This document shows, piece after piece, positions 43,744 to 52,856 of a DNA stretch of 64,000 bases. The notes below the pieces were generated by a model. That model did not search any database, was not told where the DNA came from, and worked only from the letters and a program-made list of their open reading frames with translations. The stretch spans positions 868,001-932,000 of the forward strand of contig NZ_JH992941.1 in the NCBI RefSeq assembly GCF_000315485.1. Direction: 5' to 3'. The position numbers and the translations under genes are program-made. Numbering within the stretch: position 1 is the stretch's first letter; each line of letters starts with the position of its first letter. The DNA is from Bacteroides oleiciplenus YIT 12058 (GTDB lineage: Bacteria; Bacteroidota; Bacteroidia; Bacteroidales; Bacteroidaceae).

Positions 43744-46700
43744 ATGAGACTTATTTTCTATGGAAACAAAAGATCGCTGATGGCGATTATTATTTGTGTG
43801 GCTTTGCTTACCGGCAGCCGGATGACTTATGCAGTTAATGAACACGCATCTGTGTATTCTACTCAGCAGACTGGTAAGATTAAGGGAACTGTAATCGATG
43901 TTAATGGGGAACCCGTCATTGGGGCAAGTGTTGTATTGAAAGGTACTTCCAATGGTACGATAACCGATATTGACGGTAATTTTACTCTTTCTGATATTCC
44001 TTCTAACGGAATGATCCAGGTAAGTTTTATTGGGTATAAAACACTCGAAGTGCAAGTTAAGGGGCAGAACTCCTTTAGCCTGACTTTATTGGAAGATACC
44101 GAAACCTTGGATGAAGTTGTTGTGGTAGGTTATGGCACGATGAAGAAATCGGATTTGACGGGCGCTGTAGGGTCCATATCTTCCGAAAAACTTGCAGCCA
44201 GAGGTACTACCCGTTTGGAGGATGCATTACAGGGGGCGGTGCCAGGAGTAGATATTACCCAATCCAATAGCCGTGCAGGAGGAGGATTCAATATCCAAAT
44301 CCGTGGACAAGCTTCTATTAACAAACAGGCTTCTCCGCTGTATGTTATTGATGGTGTAGTATCTGAATCTATGGATTTCCTCAACCCTGAAGACATTGAG
44401 CGTGTAGACGTCCTGAAAGATGCTTCTTCTACAGCCATATATGGTTCCCGAGCTTCTGCCGGTGTGGTTATGATTACTACCAAAGGTTCTAAGGGAGCTA
44501 GTAAAGTCCAAAAAATGTCAGTCAGTTACGATGGATATTACGGTATACGTAAAATAGCCCGTATGCCTGATCTGATGGATGCTGAAGAGTTTATAGATTA
44601 TCGCTTTGCTCGTTTTACTACATTAGAAACAACAAAGTACGATGGGTCCGGTCGCGCAGGGATCGATGCAAATGGTGTGCCTCATTACACAATTACAAAG
44701 GCTAATCAGGAAACGGCTTTCATGAAACGTATTGGTGGAGCTGATTACCGTGACTCTAAAGTTTACGAGATGATGATGGCAGGCGAATCATACGACTGGA
44801 CGGATTTAGTAACACGTACAGCAGCCCAGCAAAACCACTTTATCAGTATGGATGGTTCAACCGAGAAAGCAACCTATCGTTTAGGCTTTGGCTATCAAAA
44901 TGAAGAAAATGTTTTCTTGTACAACGATTACTCGCGTTTCAATATAAAAGGTTCATATGATGCAAAGCTTTCTAAAGTGCTTGAGGCTGGCTTGTCCGTT
45001 AATATGGCTTACAGTATAAAGGAGGACTTTCAAACGAATAGTAGTTACTCACCTTATGAAACAGCTTTTCTATTTAATCCGTTCATTTCTCCTTATGATG
45101 AAAATGGAAAAATTCTTCTTCAACCAGCTTCTAATGCACCTTTTGAAACAACTGCCGGATTTACATCTACCATCAGTCCGCTTATTGATCTTGCAGATAA
45201 AAATTATACAGATGAAACAAAGAAATACAATGTACTAACCAGTTTCTATCTGCGTGCTAATATTATGGAAAATATGAAATTTACTACAACTTTTTCGCCA
45301 AACTTCCAATATTCGCGTCAGGGAATTTTTAATGCTACAGGGTTGAATGACAATAATAAAGAGGGTTCTAGTTACTATTTTAGCACGGGTATGAACTCTG
45401 CACAAGTAGAAACCAAACAGCGTTTGAATTGGACATGGGATAGCCAATTGGACTATAATAAAACAATTGGAGATCATTCATTTAGCGGTATGGGACTTTT
45501 TTCTATGTATCGCTCGCAACTGGAGGCTTATAAGATGAAAGGCTTTAATATTCCTAACGATAAGCTTTCGTTCCATGCGTTGGAAAAAGCAGCGTCAAGC
45601 GACAAAACAATCGAATCTTCTTATACAGAATCAACAATGGTGTCGGGCGCTTTTCGTGTAAATTATTCATATAAAGGTCGATATATGGCAACGGCTACTG
45701 TTCGCGCCGATGGTTCTTCTCGCTTTGCTGAAGGTAATCGTTGGGGCTGGTTCCCATCGGCAGCATTGGCATGGCGTATGTCTGAAGAAGCTTTCCTGAA
45801 AGATACAAAGTGGTTGGATAACTTGAAGCTACGTCTGTCTTATGGGGTTACAGGTAATAATAACGTAAGCGATTATGTGACGCATTATTCAGCATCTGGT
45901 CCCAATTATGTGGTGCTGGATGGTACGGAAGTACAAGCATATTATCCGAACGGATTGGTGAATACAGCCCTTATCTGGGAAAAGGTGAAAGAGTTTGATT
46001 TTGGTGTTGATTTGAGTATCTTGAATAGCCGCATAAACTTAACGGCCGATATTTATAACAGATTGTCTGACGGGCAGATTATGGATCGGATTGTTCCGCT
46101 TGAGACGGGTGAGTCTAAAGCAACATTCAATGTAGGTTCTGTAAGAAATAGAGGTATTGAACTGGGTTTGCAATTTGGTGTAATCAGGAACAGTGAGTTC
46201 TCGTGGGACGTTAATGTTAACTACTCTCGCAACTGGAACAAAATTATAGAACTGAGTAATGGAAAGGTAGATGAGGTCGCTTCGAATCGTTTCATTGGTA
46301 AACCACTGAATTCATTACGTGACTATACTCATACGGACATAATTACCGACAAAGGTGTGACTATGAAAACAAAAGATGGCAACATACACTATACCTTGGA
46401 AGAATTATATGCTAAATATGGTTCGAAATATAAATGGTACGAAGGTCAGATGGCTGTAAACGACTGGAATAACGATGGACAGATAACCGACGAGGATAAA
46501 CAAATCTATGGATGTACAGATCCTAAATGGATAGGAAGTCTTAGTACAACTCTGAATTATAAGAATTTCGACTTCTCAGTGATGATTTATACTAAACAAG
46601 GACAATGGACACGTAGTTATTTTCATGATAAATATATGGATGTAGGCCGCGGTCAGCAGAAGATGGCTATGGACTTCTACATTCCGGCAGGTACTCCTGT

Positions 46701-47067
46701 CATTGACCATGCCACTGGCGACATTGTTTTAAGTACCGAAACGAAATATGGAAAGTATCCTTATCCTAATAATTCCGATACTTCGGCAGGAGGGTATTAC
46801 TCCAGTGCCGGTAGTGCAAAGGGGGAAGGGTTTCAATACCAGAAAGCCTCATTTGTGAAAGTAAAAAATATTTGTTTGGGATATACGTTTCCAAAACAGT
46901 GGATTGCAAAAGCTGGAATGCAGCATTTACGCCTTTATGTGAATATTCTTAATCCCTTTTGTTTTACCGATTACGAAGGTTTTGACCCAGAGTGGGCAAG
47001 CGCGAAATTGACTGATGGTGGTCCTGCTTCCGTAACGTATCAGATGGGTGTAAATATCAAGTTCTAA
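43744..47067 (+). CDS. SusC-like TonB-dependent transporter (second locus)
   Basis: 1107 residues from the chosen start (MRLIFYGNKRSLMAIIICVALLTGS); upstream in-frame ATGs at 43684 and 43717 fall on or too near the predicted promoter. Order: signal peptide, CarboxypepD_reg domain (KIKGTVIDVNGEPVIGASVVLKG), LDEVVVVGYGTMKKSDLTGAV TonB-box region, plug (PLYVIDGV, DVLKDASSTAIYGSRASAGVV), barrel and terminal QMGVNIKF. It imports fragments of the region 3 glycan together with the SusD encoded 22 bp downstream. Base composition is more AT-rich than region 1 genes (for example many ATT, AAA, TTA codons), consistent with separate acquisition. Confidence 0.95.
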   Translation: MRLIFYGNKRSLMAIIICVALLTGSRMTYAVNEHASVYSTQQTGKIKGTVIDVNGEPVIGASVVLKGTSNGTITDIDGNFTLSDIPSNGMIQVSFIGYKTLEVQVKGQNSFSLTLLEDTETLDEVVVVGYGTMKKSDLTGAVGSISSEKLAARGTTRLEDALQGAVPGVDITQSNSRAGGGFNIQIRGQASINKQASPLYVIDGVVSESMDFLNPEDIERVDVLKDASSTAIYGSRASAGVVMITTKGSKGASKVQKMSVSYDGYYGIRKIARMPDLMDAEEFIDYRFARFTTLETTKYDGSGRAGIDANGVPHYTITKANQETAFMKRIGGADYRDSKVYEMMMAGESYDWTDLVTRTAAQQNHFISMDGSTEKATYRLGFGYQNEENVFLYNDYSRFNIKGSYDAKLSKVLEAGLSVNMAYSIKEDFQTNSSYSPYETAFLFNPFISPYDENGKILLQPASNAPFETTAGFTSTISPLIDLADKNYTDETKKYNVLTSFYLRANIMENMKFTTTFSPNFQYSRQGIFNATGLNDNNKEGSSYYFSTGMNSAQVETKQRLNWTWDSQLDYNKTIGDHSFSGMGLFSMYRSQLEAYKMKGFNIPNDKLSFHALEKAASSDKTIESSYTESTMVSGAFRVNYSYKGRYMATATVRADGSSRFAEGNRWGWFPSAALAWRMSEEAFLKDTKWLDNLKLRLSYGVTGNNNVSDYVTHYSASGPNYVVLDGTEVQAYYPNGLVNTALIWEKVKEFDFGVDLSILNSRINLTADIYNRLSDGQIMDRIVPLETGESKATFNVGSVRNRGIELGLQFGVIRNSEFSWDVNVNYSRNWNKIIELSNGKVDEVASNRFIGKPLNSLRDYTHTDIITDKGVTMKTKDGNIHYTLEELYAKYGSKYKWYEGQMAVNDWNNDGQITDEDKQIYGCTDPKWIGSLSTTLNYKNFDFSVMIYTKQGQWTRSYFHDKYMDVGRGQQKMAMDFYIPAGTPVIDHATGDIVLSTETKYGKYPYPNNSDTSAGGYYSSAGSAKGEGFQYQKASFVKVKNICLGYTFPKQWIAKAGMQHLRLYVNILNPFCFTDYEGFDPEWASAKLTDGGPASVTYQMGVNIKF

Positions 47068-47089
47068 TTTAAATGAAAGAATAAACAAG

Positions 47090-48802
47090 ATGAAGAAATA
47101 TATATATACAATCATGATTTTGATTTGTTCTATTTCAATAGTAAGTTGTGACGATTTCCTTACTACAGAGAATAAATCAAGTGTAACAGACAAGGATCAT
47201 TTTTCGACTGAAGCCGGATTTGAAACTTTGGTGAACAATGCTTATGAGAAACTCCGTGGTATCTATGCAACTTCCAGTTATACAACTTTTTTCCAGGCAG
47301 GTACAGATATGTATGGTGACGCACGGCTTAAAATTAACGATGAATTGCACGAATATGAAACCTTGAACCCTGAAAACAGTTCGATGAAAACTCTTTATAC
47401 AAACTGTTATAAAGGTATTCGTGCGGCTTATGCGGTATCCTATTATGCGGCAGATGCAAATGTTAGTGAAGCATTATGCAAAAAGCGTATTGACGAAGCA
47501 CGCGTCATTGCAGTACAATTCTATTACATTTTAGTTAATACATTTGGAGGAGTGCCTCTGATAAAAGAATATGTGTCTAATATTGAAACCGGATATCCGA
47601 GAGCTACAGCAACAGACGTTTACACGTATATGATTGACGAACTTGAAGATGTAATTGCAGCAGGAGCACTTGATGCATCAACCGCGAAAAAAGGAGGTGG
47701 TAGAGTTAGTATTGAAGCAGCACAAGCGCTGTTGGCCCAAACTTATTTGGCTGCAGCTTGGGATCTGGATAAAAGCGAATATTTTACAAAAGCTGCACAA
47801 GCAGCTGATGCCGTTATTGCAGGTCGTAGCCTGACTACTCCTTTTGCTGAACTTTGGAAATCTGATTATAATGGAGATTACAGCGGGGATGACAATGAAG
47901 AATTCCTTTGGGATGTTGAATATGATCATGCTACTGCCAGTACTCCACAAGGTGGCGGTCACTGTTGGAGTGTCTTCTACACAAACTATATAGGTTCTGG
48001 GAGTGATGGAGGTAAAGGTTCAAAATCGGCTTTTATTGTAACTCTGCATGCTTTAAAGTGTTTTGAAAAAGGAGATGTCCGCTATGATGCGACATTCATG
48101 AAGGAACTACCCGATCTTCTCAATGGTGTATATTCGTATTGGACTTTCTACAAAAACGGAGGAAATTTTATCGGTACGCCAATCAAACGTTATTATCCCG
48201 CTTGGTATGAGACAGCAGATGATATAGAGGCATGGAGAAGTATTGATCCAGAAAATCGCAAGGATACCTGGATCATTCCAATGAGCGAGAATACACGTGA
48301 GCCTCAGGATTATACAGAAGGAGTTATTACCTATGAGCAGATGATAGGTTATAATTACGGTGGTTCTCCTTGTCGGAAATTTGATGATAGCTATACGCTC
48401 AAAAATATATATTCTGAGAAAGATGATTATCGCGATATTCATATTATTACCTTGTCAGAAATCTATTTGGTAGCGGCCGAAGCTTATTTGAAAGCGGGTA
48501 ATGAACAATTGGCGTTGGCGCGTCTGAATGAAGTTCGGCGTCGTGCTGGATTGGCTGCTGCTGCTTCTATTGATATTGATGCAATACTTAAAGAGCGCGT
48601 TTGTGAACTTTTTGGACAAGGCTCAAGATGGTTTGACCTTCGGCGCACAAAAAAGTTAGTGGAATACAATAACTTGTATAACAAGCGTCTGGAAGGTCGG
48701 GCTCAACAGGCTATCGGTCAAAAGTTACTTCGCCCTATTCCACAAGCCGCTATTGATGCAAACGACCAAATGAGTAGTGCAGATCAGAATCCAGGCTATT
48801 AA
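47090..48802 (+). CDS. SusD-like surface glycan-binding lipoprotein (second locus)
   Basis: A 570-residue RagB/SusD lipoprotein with lipobox VSC (C20). The family signatures are FSTEAGFETLVNNAYEKLRG, EARVIAVQFYYILVNTFGGVPLI, the late EIYLVAAEAYLKAGNEQLALARLNEVRRRAG helix pair, and ILKERVCELFGQGSRWFDLRR. The length is normal. It would bind the polysaccharide at the cell surface and form the lid of the preceding SusC. It shares the AT-rich composition of susC and the next two genes. Confidence 0.95.
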   Translation: MKKYIYTIMILICSISIVSCDDFLTTENKSSVTDKDHFSTEAGFETLVNNAYEKLRGIYATSSYTTFFQAGTDMYGDARLKINDELHEYETLNPENSSMKTLYTNCYKGIRAAYAVSYYAADANVSEALCKKRIDEARVIAVQFYYILVNTFGGVPLIKEYVSNIETGYPRATATDVYTYMIDELEDVIAAGALDASTAKKGGGRVSIEAAQALLAQTYLAAAWDLDKSEYFTKAAQAADAVIAGRSLTTPFAELWKSDYNGDYSGDDNEEFLWDVEYDHATASTPQGGGHCWSVFYTNYIGSGSDGGKGSKSAFIVTLHALKCFEKGDVRYDATFMKELPDLLNGVYSYWTFYKNGGNFIGTPIKRYYPAWYETADDIEAWRSIDPENRKDTWIIPMSENTREPQDYTEGVITYEQMIGYNYGGSPCRKFDDSYTLKNIYSEKDDYRDIHIITLSEIYLVAAEAYLKAGNEQLALARLNEVRRRAGLAAAASIDIDAILKERVCELFGQGSRWFDLRRTKKLVEYNNLYNKRLEGRAQQAIGQKLLRPIPQAAIDANDQMSSADQNPGY

Positions 48803-48851
48803 TCTAATATAGAAAAATAATACCCCACCAGCTAATTAAATTTATTATAGT

Positions 48852-51800
48852 ATGAAAATAAAGATGATTCTTCTAGTGTCCTTTTTGTTATGCTTGAATG
48901 GTCTCCTAGCATCGACAATTACATCCTTTGGAAGTGGACAAAGACATTTTTATCCCGTTCGTGAAAGGATGATGGTCAAATCTTTGAACGGTACATGGAA
49001 ATTCAAGTTGATTAAAGGACTTTTGGTTCCCAATGAATTATCAAATTGGAATACTACCGATTTTGATATTTCCGGGTGGGGTGATATTACTGTTCCCGGA
49101 AACTGGGAAACACAAGGTTTTAAAATACCTGAATATGGTAATGAAATTGCAGAATTAACAGGGCTCTATCGTACATCATTCGATTATGATTCGGCATGGG
49201 AAGGGCAACATGTTATTCTGCGATTTGATGGTGTGCATTTTGGCTACGAAGTTTTTGTTAACGGACAAAAGGCTGGTCAATGGGGTAGTGCTTATAATTT
49301 GTGCCAATTTGATATTACCCCATATCTTTTTTCTGATAAGAAAAATATCTTGAGTGTCAAAGTTATGACTCGCTCTATGGGTTGGGAATTTGATACTTAT
49401 GATTGTTGGGGGATAGCTGGAATTACTCGCAATGTTGAATTGTTTGCTATAAACAATACTTATCTGGAAAATGTAACTTTTGTTTCGAATGTTAATCCTG
49501 AATTGGACGCTGAAATACGGCTTCGTATAGATGTGAATAGGTTTGATAAGATTGAAAAGAATAGTTTACAGTTGAATATTTCCCTGTCTGACCCGCAAAA
49601 TAATCACCTTTTAAATTTCACACGAGCTATTTCGGAGAATATCAATGTATACAATTTTGAGGGATTTATTGAGCATCCATTGTTGTGGACAGCAGAAACA
49701 CCAAATTTATATCGTTTAGAAGTTTGCATTGTTGATGCTAAAGGACAGATACAGCAACGTATAAACGAATATGTTGGCATCCGGAGTGTGACTATGGATG
49801 GGTATGAACTAAAGGTTAATCATCGCTCTATCCTTTTGCGTGGAGTATGCCTCAATGAAATTGATCCGAAATCAGGTCGTGCTTTAACCTATGAAGAACG
49901 TCGAATACAACTTTTAAAGATGAAAGAAGCTAATATTAATTTTATCCGTACGGCACATTATTCATTTGCTCCTGATTTTCTGAAGTTATGTAATGAAATG
50001 GGCTTCTATGTATGTAATGAAGTCTCTTTTGGAGCCCGGGGGGCAGATAATCTGTCTAAAGAAGAGTTTATTCCTGAATTAAAAGCAAGAGCTGAAGCAA
50101 CAATTCGACGTGATAAGAACAATCCATCCATTATTATTTGGTCATTAGGCAACGAGAACCCCTATACACCCATAGTTGAAGAGGTTATTAAATATGTAAA
50201 AGAAAAAGATCCGACCCGACCTCGCGGATTACCGCAAAAAGCCGGTGATTTCACGGCATTTACTAAAAAGCCTAGTGAGAACGTTGATATTGTGATGGGA
50301 CATTATTTGAATGACGCTCGCATTGACCAAGCTATAAAAGATACTCGCTTACCGATCATTCATACTGAGTATGCTCATGCACAAGGAAATGCATTCAATG
50401 AGTTTGAATCAAAGTTTACCCGGATACTGAAGGAAGAAAAGGTTATCGGAGGATCTATATGGTGTTGGAGTGATCAGGCTATTTTAACGAATGGAGAGAT
50501 GAAAATCGGTTATTCCTCAAATCCAAAAGCTCTAAATCGTGATGCAAGACGGGATCTGCCTAAAGAATATCAGGGTATTTGGATTGATTCAAAGAGATTT
50601 CTTGACACATTTGGTGACCGGGGTTCAGATGGAATTGTTTATGCGGATGGTTATCCGAAAGAAAGTTTTTACTTGGTCAGAAAAATGTATTCACCAGTTG
50701 TGGTATTAACTTCATTTTTAAATGGAAAGTTAAATGCAAAAAATACGTTCTCTGTGGAACTGGAGAATCGTTTTGATTTTATTTCTCTTCATGGCTATCA
50801 GTTGAAATGGCAGGTGAAGAATTTACAAAAAGTACTGGATGCCGGAAGTTTTTGGTTACAGATACCAGCTCGAGAAAAGGGTGTAATTAATTTGAATACG
50901 CAACTGCCACAGATGGTCGACTTTAACGACTTGACCCTTTATCTAGAGGTATTAACTCCTAATGGTAAAAGAATGTATGAACGTAATCTTCCAATAGAGC
51001 TTGACGGGAGTAACGAAGATTACATGAGCTTAGTTAAAAATGCAGCATCTACAAAGAAGTCAAAAACTAAAGTTACCAAAACGAATGCATCATTAACTTA
51101 TGGAGAGTACAGTTATAATATTTCACATAAAGGGGTATTTAGTGTTGTAAATGAAAAAGGAAAAACAATAGAGACACCTTTACTCCTCCGTGTTGGACGT
51201 CCGGAAACAATAATGCTCCTCACACAAGGCTTGAAGAATAAATATTATTGGAATCCTTATTTGTTAGAACCCATTGTAGAAGAGTTTGCAGCAATTAAAA
51301 AAGATGATGGCGTGTATGTAACATTGCAATGCCGTTGGAATCGAAATGGGCAGGCCGAACAATATATTTCAGGCGAAGTGACTGTTTTCATAGCGGCTAA
51401 TGGAAAGGTACAATTTGATTATAACCTTAAGGCTTCTCCGAATGCGAATGGCAATTTCCTTGAATGTGGGCTAACCTTAGATTTAGGAAAATCATATGAT
51501 CAATTTGATTGGTTAGGTGATGGCCCCTATTCATCCACTCCTGGTAAAACTGCTTATAATGAACGGGCTATCTGGCAGTTGCATCGTGATGATATACGGT
51601 TCAACGGAAACAGAATGAATGTTGATGTTGGTGTTATTACGAATGGAGCACAGCACATCGCATTCTTAAGCGGCAATGGTAACATGGGTGTTGAAAATGT
51701 AAATGGGAATATACATATATCTCAAAATGCAATTGTTGCCGGGTATGGTACTAAATTTACGTCCCCCATCGGGTTATTGCCGATAGCGGATGTAGCTATC

Positions 51801-51923
51801 CAAGGGACTCTTATCTTATTTGCAGAGAATGCCCATGAAGATGCGTCTATTTTGAAGTCGATATTTAAAATGTTTCCGACAGTTGTTCCGGAAAAGCCTT
51901 ATTTGAGAACTTATGGATGGTAA
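48852..51923 (+). CDS. GH2 beta-galactosidase, LacZ-type
   Basis: A 1023-residue exported enzyme (signal 1-20). It has the full LacZ layout: sugar-binding jelly roll (VPGNWETQGF, near 81), Ig-like domain, TIM barrel with acid/base E435 in SLGNENPY and nucleophile E506 in IIHTEYAHAQGN, a further Ig-like domain and a C-terminal beta-sandwich (WLGDGPYSSTPGKTAYNERAIWQLH). The usual GxNRHEH loop reads GVCLNEIDP, so one active-site His is replaced. This may alter metal or sugar binding. It is very AT-rich. Its stop overlaps the first possible start of the next gene. Confidence 0.9.
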   Translation: MKIKMILLVSFLLCLNGLLASTITSFGSGQRHFYPVRERMMVKSLNGTWKFKLIKGLLVPNELSNWNTTDFDISGWGDITVPGNWETQGFKIPEYGNEIAELTGLYRTSFDYDSAWEGQHVILRFDGVHFGYEVFVNGQKAGQWGSAYNLCQFDITPYLFSDKKNILSVKVMTRSMGWEFDTYDCWGIAGITRNVELFAINNTYLENVTFVSNVNPELDAEIRLRIDVNRFDKIEKNSLQLNISLSDPQNNHLLNFTRAISENINVYNFEGFIEHPLLWTAETPNLYRLEVCIVDAKGQIQQRINEYVGIRSVTMDGYELKVNHRSILLRGVCLNEIDPKSGRALTYEERRIQLLKMKEANINFIRTAHYSFAPDFLKLCNEMGFYVCNEVSFGARGADNLSKEEFIPELKARAEATIRRDKNNPSIIIWSLGNENPYTPIVEEVIKYVKEKDPTRPRGLPQKAGDFTAFTKKPSENVDIVMGHYLNDARIDQAIKDTRLPIIHTEYAHAQGNAFNEFESKFTRILKEEKVIGGSIWCWSDQAILTNGEMKIGYSSNPKALNRDARRDLPKEYQGIWIDSKRFLDTFGDRGSDGIVYADGYPKESFYLVRKMYSPVVVLTSFLNGKLNAKNTFSVELENRFDFISLHGYQLKWQVKNLQKVLDAGSFWLQIPAREKGVINLNTQLPQMVDFNDLTLYLEVLTPNGKRMYERNLPIELDGSNEDYMSLVKNAASTKKSKTKVTKTNASLTYGEYSYNISHKGVFSVVNEKGKTIETPLLLRVGRPETIMLLTQGLKNKYYWNPYLLEPIVEEFAAIKKDDGVYVTLQCRWNRNGQAEQYISGEVTVFIAANGKVQFDYNLKASPNANGNFLECGLTLDLGKSYDQFDWLGDGPYSSTPGKTAYNERAIWQLHRDDIRFNGNRMNVDVGVITNGAQHIAFLSGNGNMGVENVNGNIHISQNAIVAGYGTKFTSPIGLLPIADVAIQGTLILFAENAHEDASILKSIFKMFPTVVPEKPYLRTYGW

Positions 51924-51927
51924 TGCT

Positions 51928-52839
51928 ATGAAAATATTTATATATATCGTTTTCATTCTATGTGGGGTTCATACTTCTGTTGCCCAAGAGAAGATTCTGT
52001 TATGGCCTCAGGGGAAAATGCCGAATAGTAAGGGGATGATAGTGTCTGATACTATAATTGATGGTCGATTGTTTCAAGTTGGAGAGCCGAGAGTCTATGT
52101 GTATCCGGCTGCCAAAGAAAAAAATACGGGTGCTGCAATTCTTATTGTTCCCGGGGGAGGCTATCTTCGCTTAACGGCCGATTACTCTAACATCCCTATT
52201 GCCTCTTATTATCAGCAACAGGGAATAAGTGCGTTTGTAGTTTGTCATCGTATGCCAGCATCACCTGATTTGGAAGTTCCTGAAATAGCACCTTGGCAGG
52301 ATATTCAACGGGCCATGCGGATTATTTGCGCTAATGCGGCGAAATGGGGCATTGATTCCAACCGGATTGGTATTTTCGGTGGATCAGCGGGAGGACATGG
52401 AGCCTCAACTTTGGCTACTCATAAAGAAGATATAAGCGCTATTGGTGATGAACTCGATTGTTTTTCATATACGCCCGCTTTTATGATATTGCTTTCGCCT
52501 GTTATATCGTTTGAATCGCCTATTGTTCACGAAGGAAGCCGGGATCGCCTGTTGAGAGATAACAGTTCGGAAGAATTAATTGAGTTTTTTTCCAATGAAA
52601 AACATGTGACACCAGATACGCCTCCTGCATTTTTAGTTCATGCGAACGATGATAAGGTTGTATCGCCTCTGAATAGTATTGCATTTTATCAGGCTCTTAA
52701 AAATGCTGGGGTAGAATCATCTTTACATATATTTCCTTATGGTGGTCATCGTTTAGGTATAGGGAACTGTACAGGTTCTGCTGCCGTCTGGCCAAATTTA
52801 TCTATTGATTGGCTAAAAGAGATGAAGTTTGTAGAATAG
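51928..52839 (+). CDS. Alpha/beta-hydrolase esterase, exported
   Basis: From the ATG at 51928 (5 bp after the GH2 stop) the protein has 303 residues with a signal peptide ending near VAQ. An earlier ATG at 51913 overlaps the GH2 gene and is less likely. The fold is an alpha/beta-hydrolase: oxyanion PGGGY near 75, nucleophile S153 in GGSAGGHG, acid in VHANDDKVV near 241, His274 in YGGHRLG. It resembles PUL-borne acetyl-esterases (BD-FAE or dienelactone-hydrolase group) that remove acetyl or other acyl groups from sugars. It is AT-rich like the preceding genes. Confidence 0.85.
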   Translation: MKIFIYIVFILCGVHTSVAQEKILLWPQGKMPNSKGMIVSDTIIDGRLFQVGEPRVYVYPAAKEKNTGAAILIVPGGGYLRLTADYSNIPIASYYQQQGISAFVVCHRMPASPDLEVPEIAPWQDIQRAMRIICANAAKWGIDSNRIGIFGGSAGGHGASTLATHKEDISAIGDELDCFSYTPAFMILLSPVISFESPIVHEGSRDRLLRDNSSEELIEFFSNEKHVTPDTPPAFLVHANDDKVVSPLNSIAFYQALKNAGVESSLHIFPYGGHRLGIGNCTGSAAVWPNLSIDWLKEMKFVE

Positions 52840-52856
52840 TTTAATAATCTTCAATA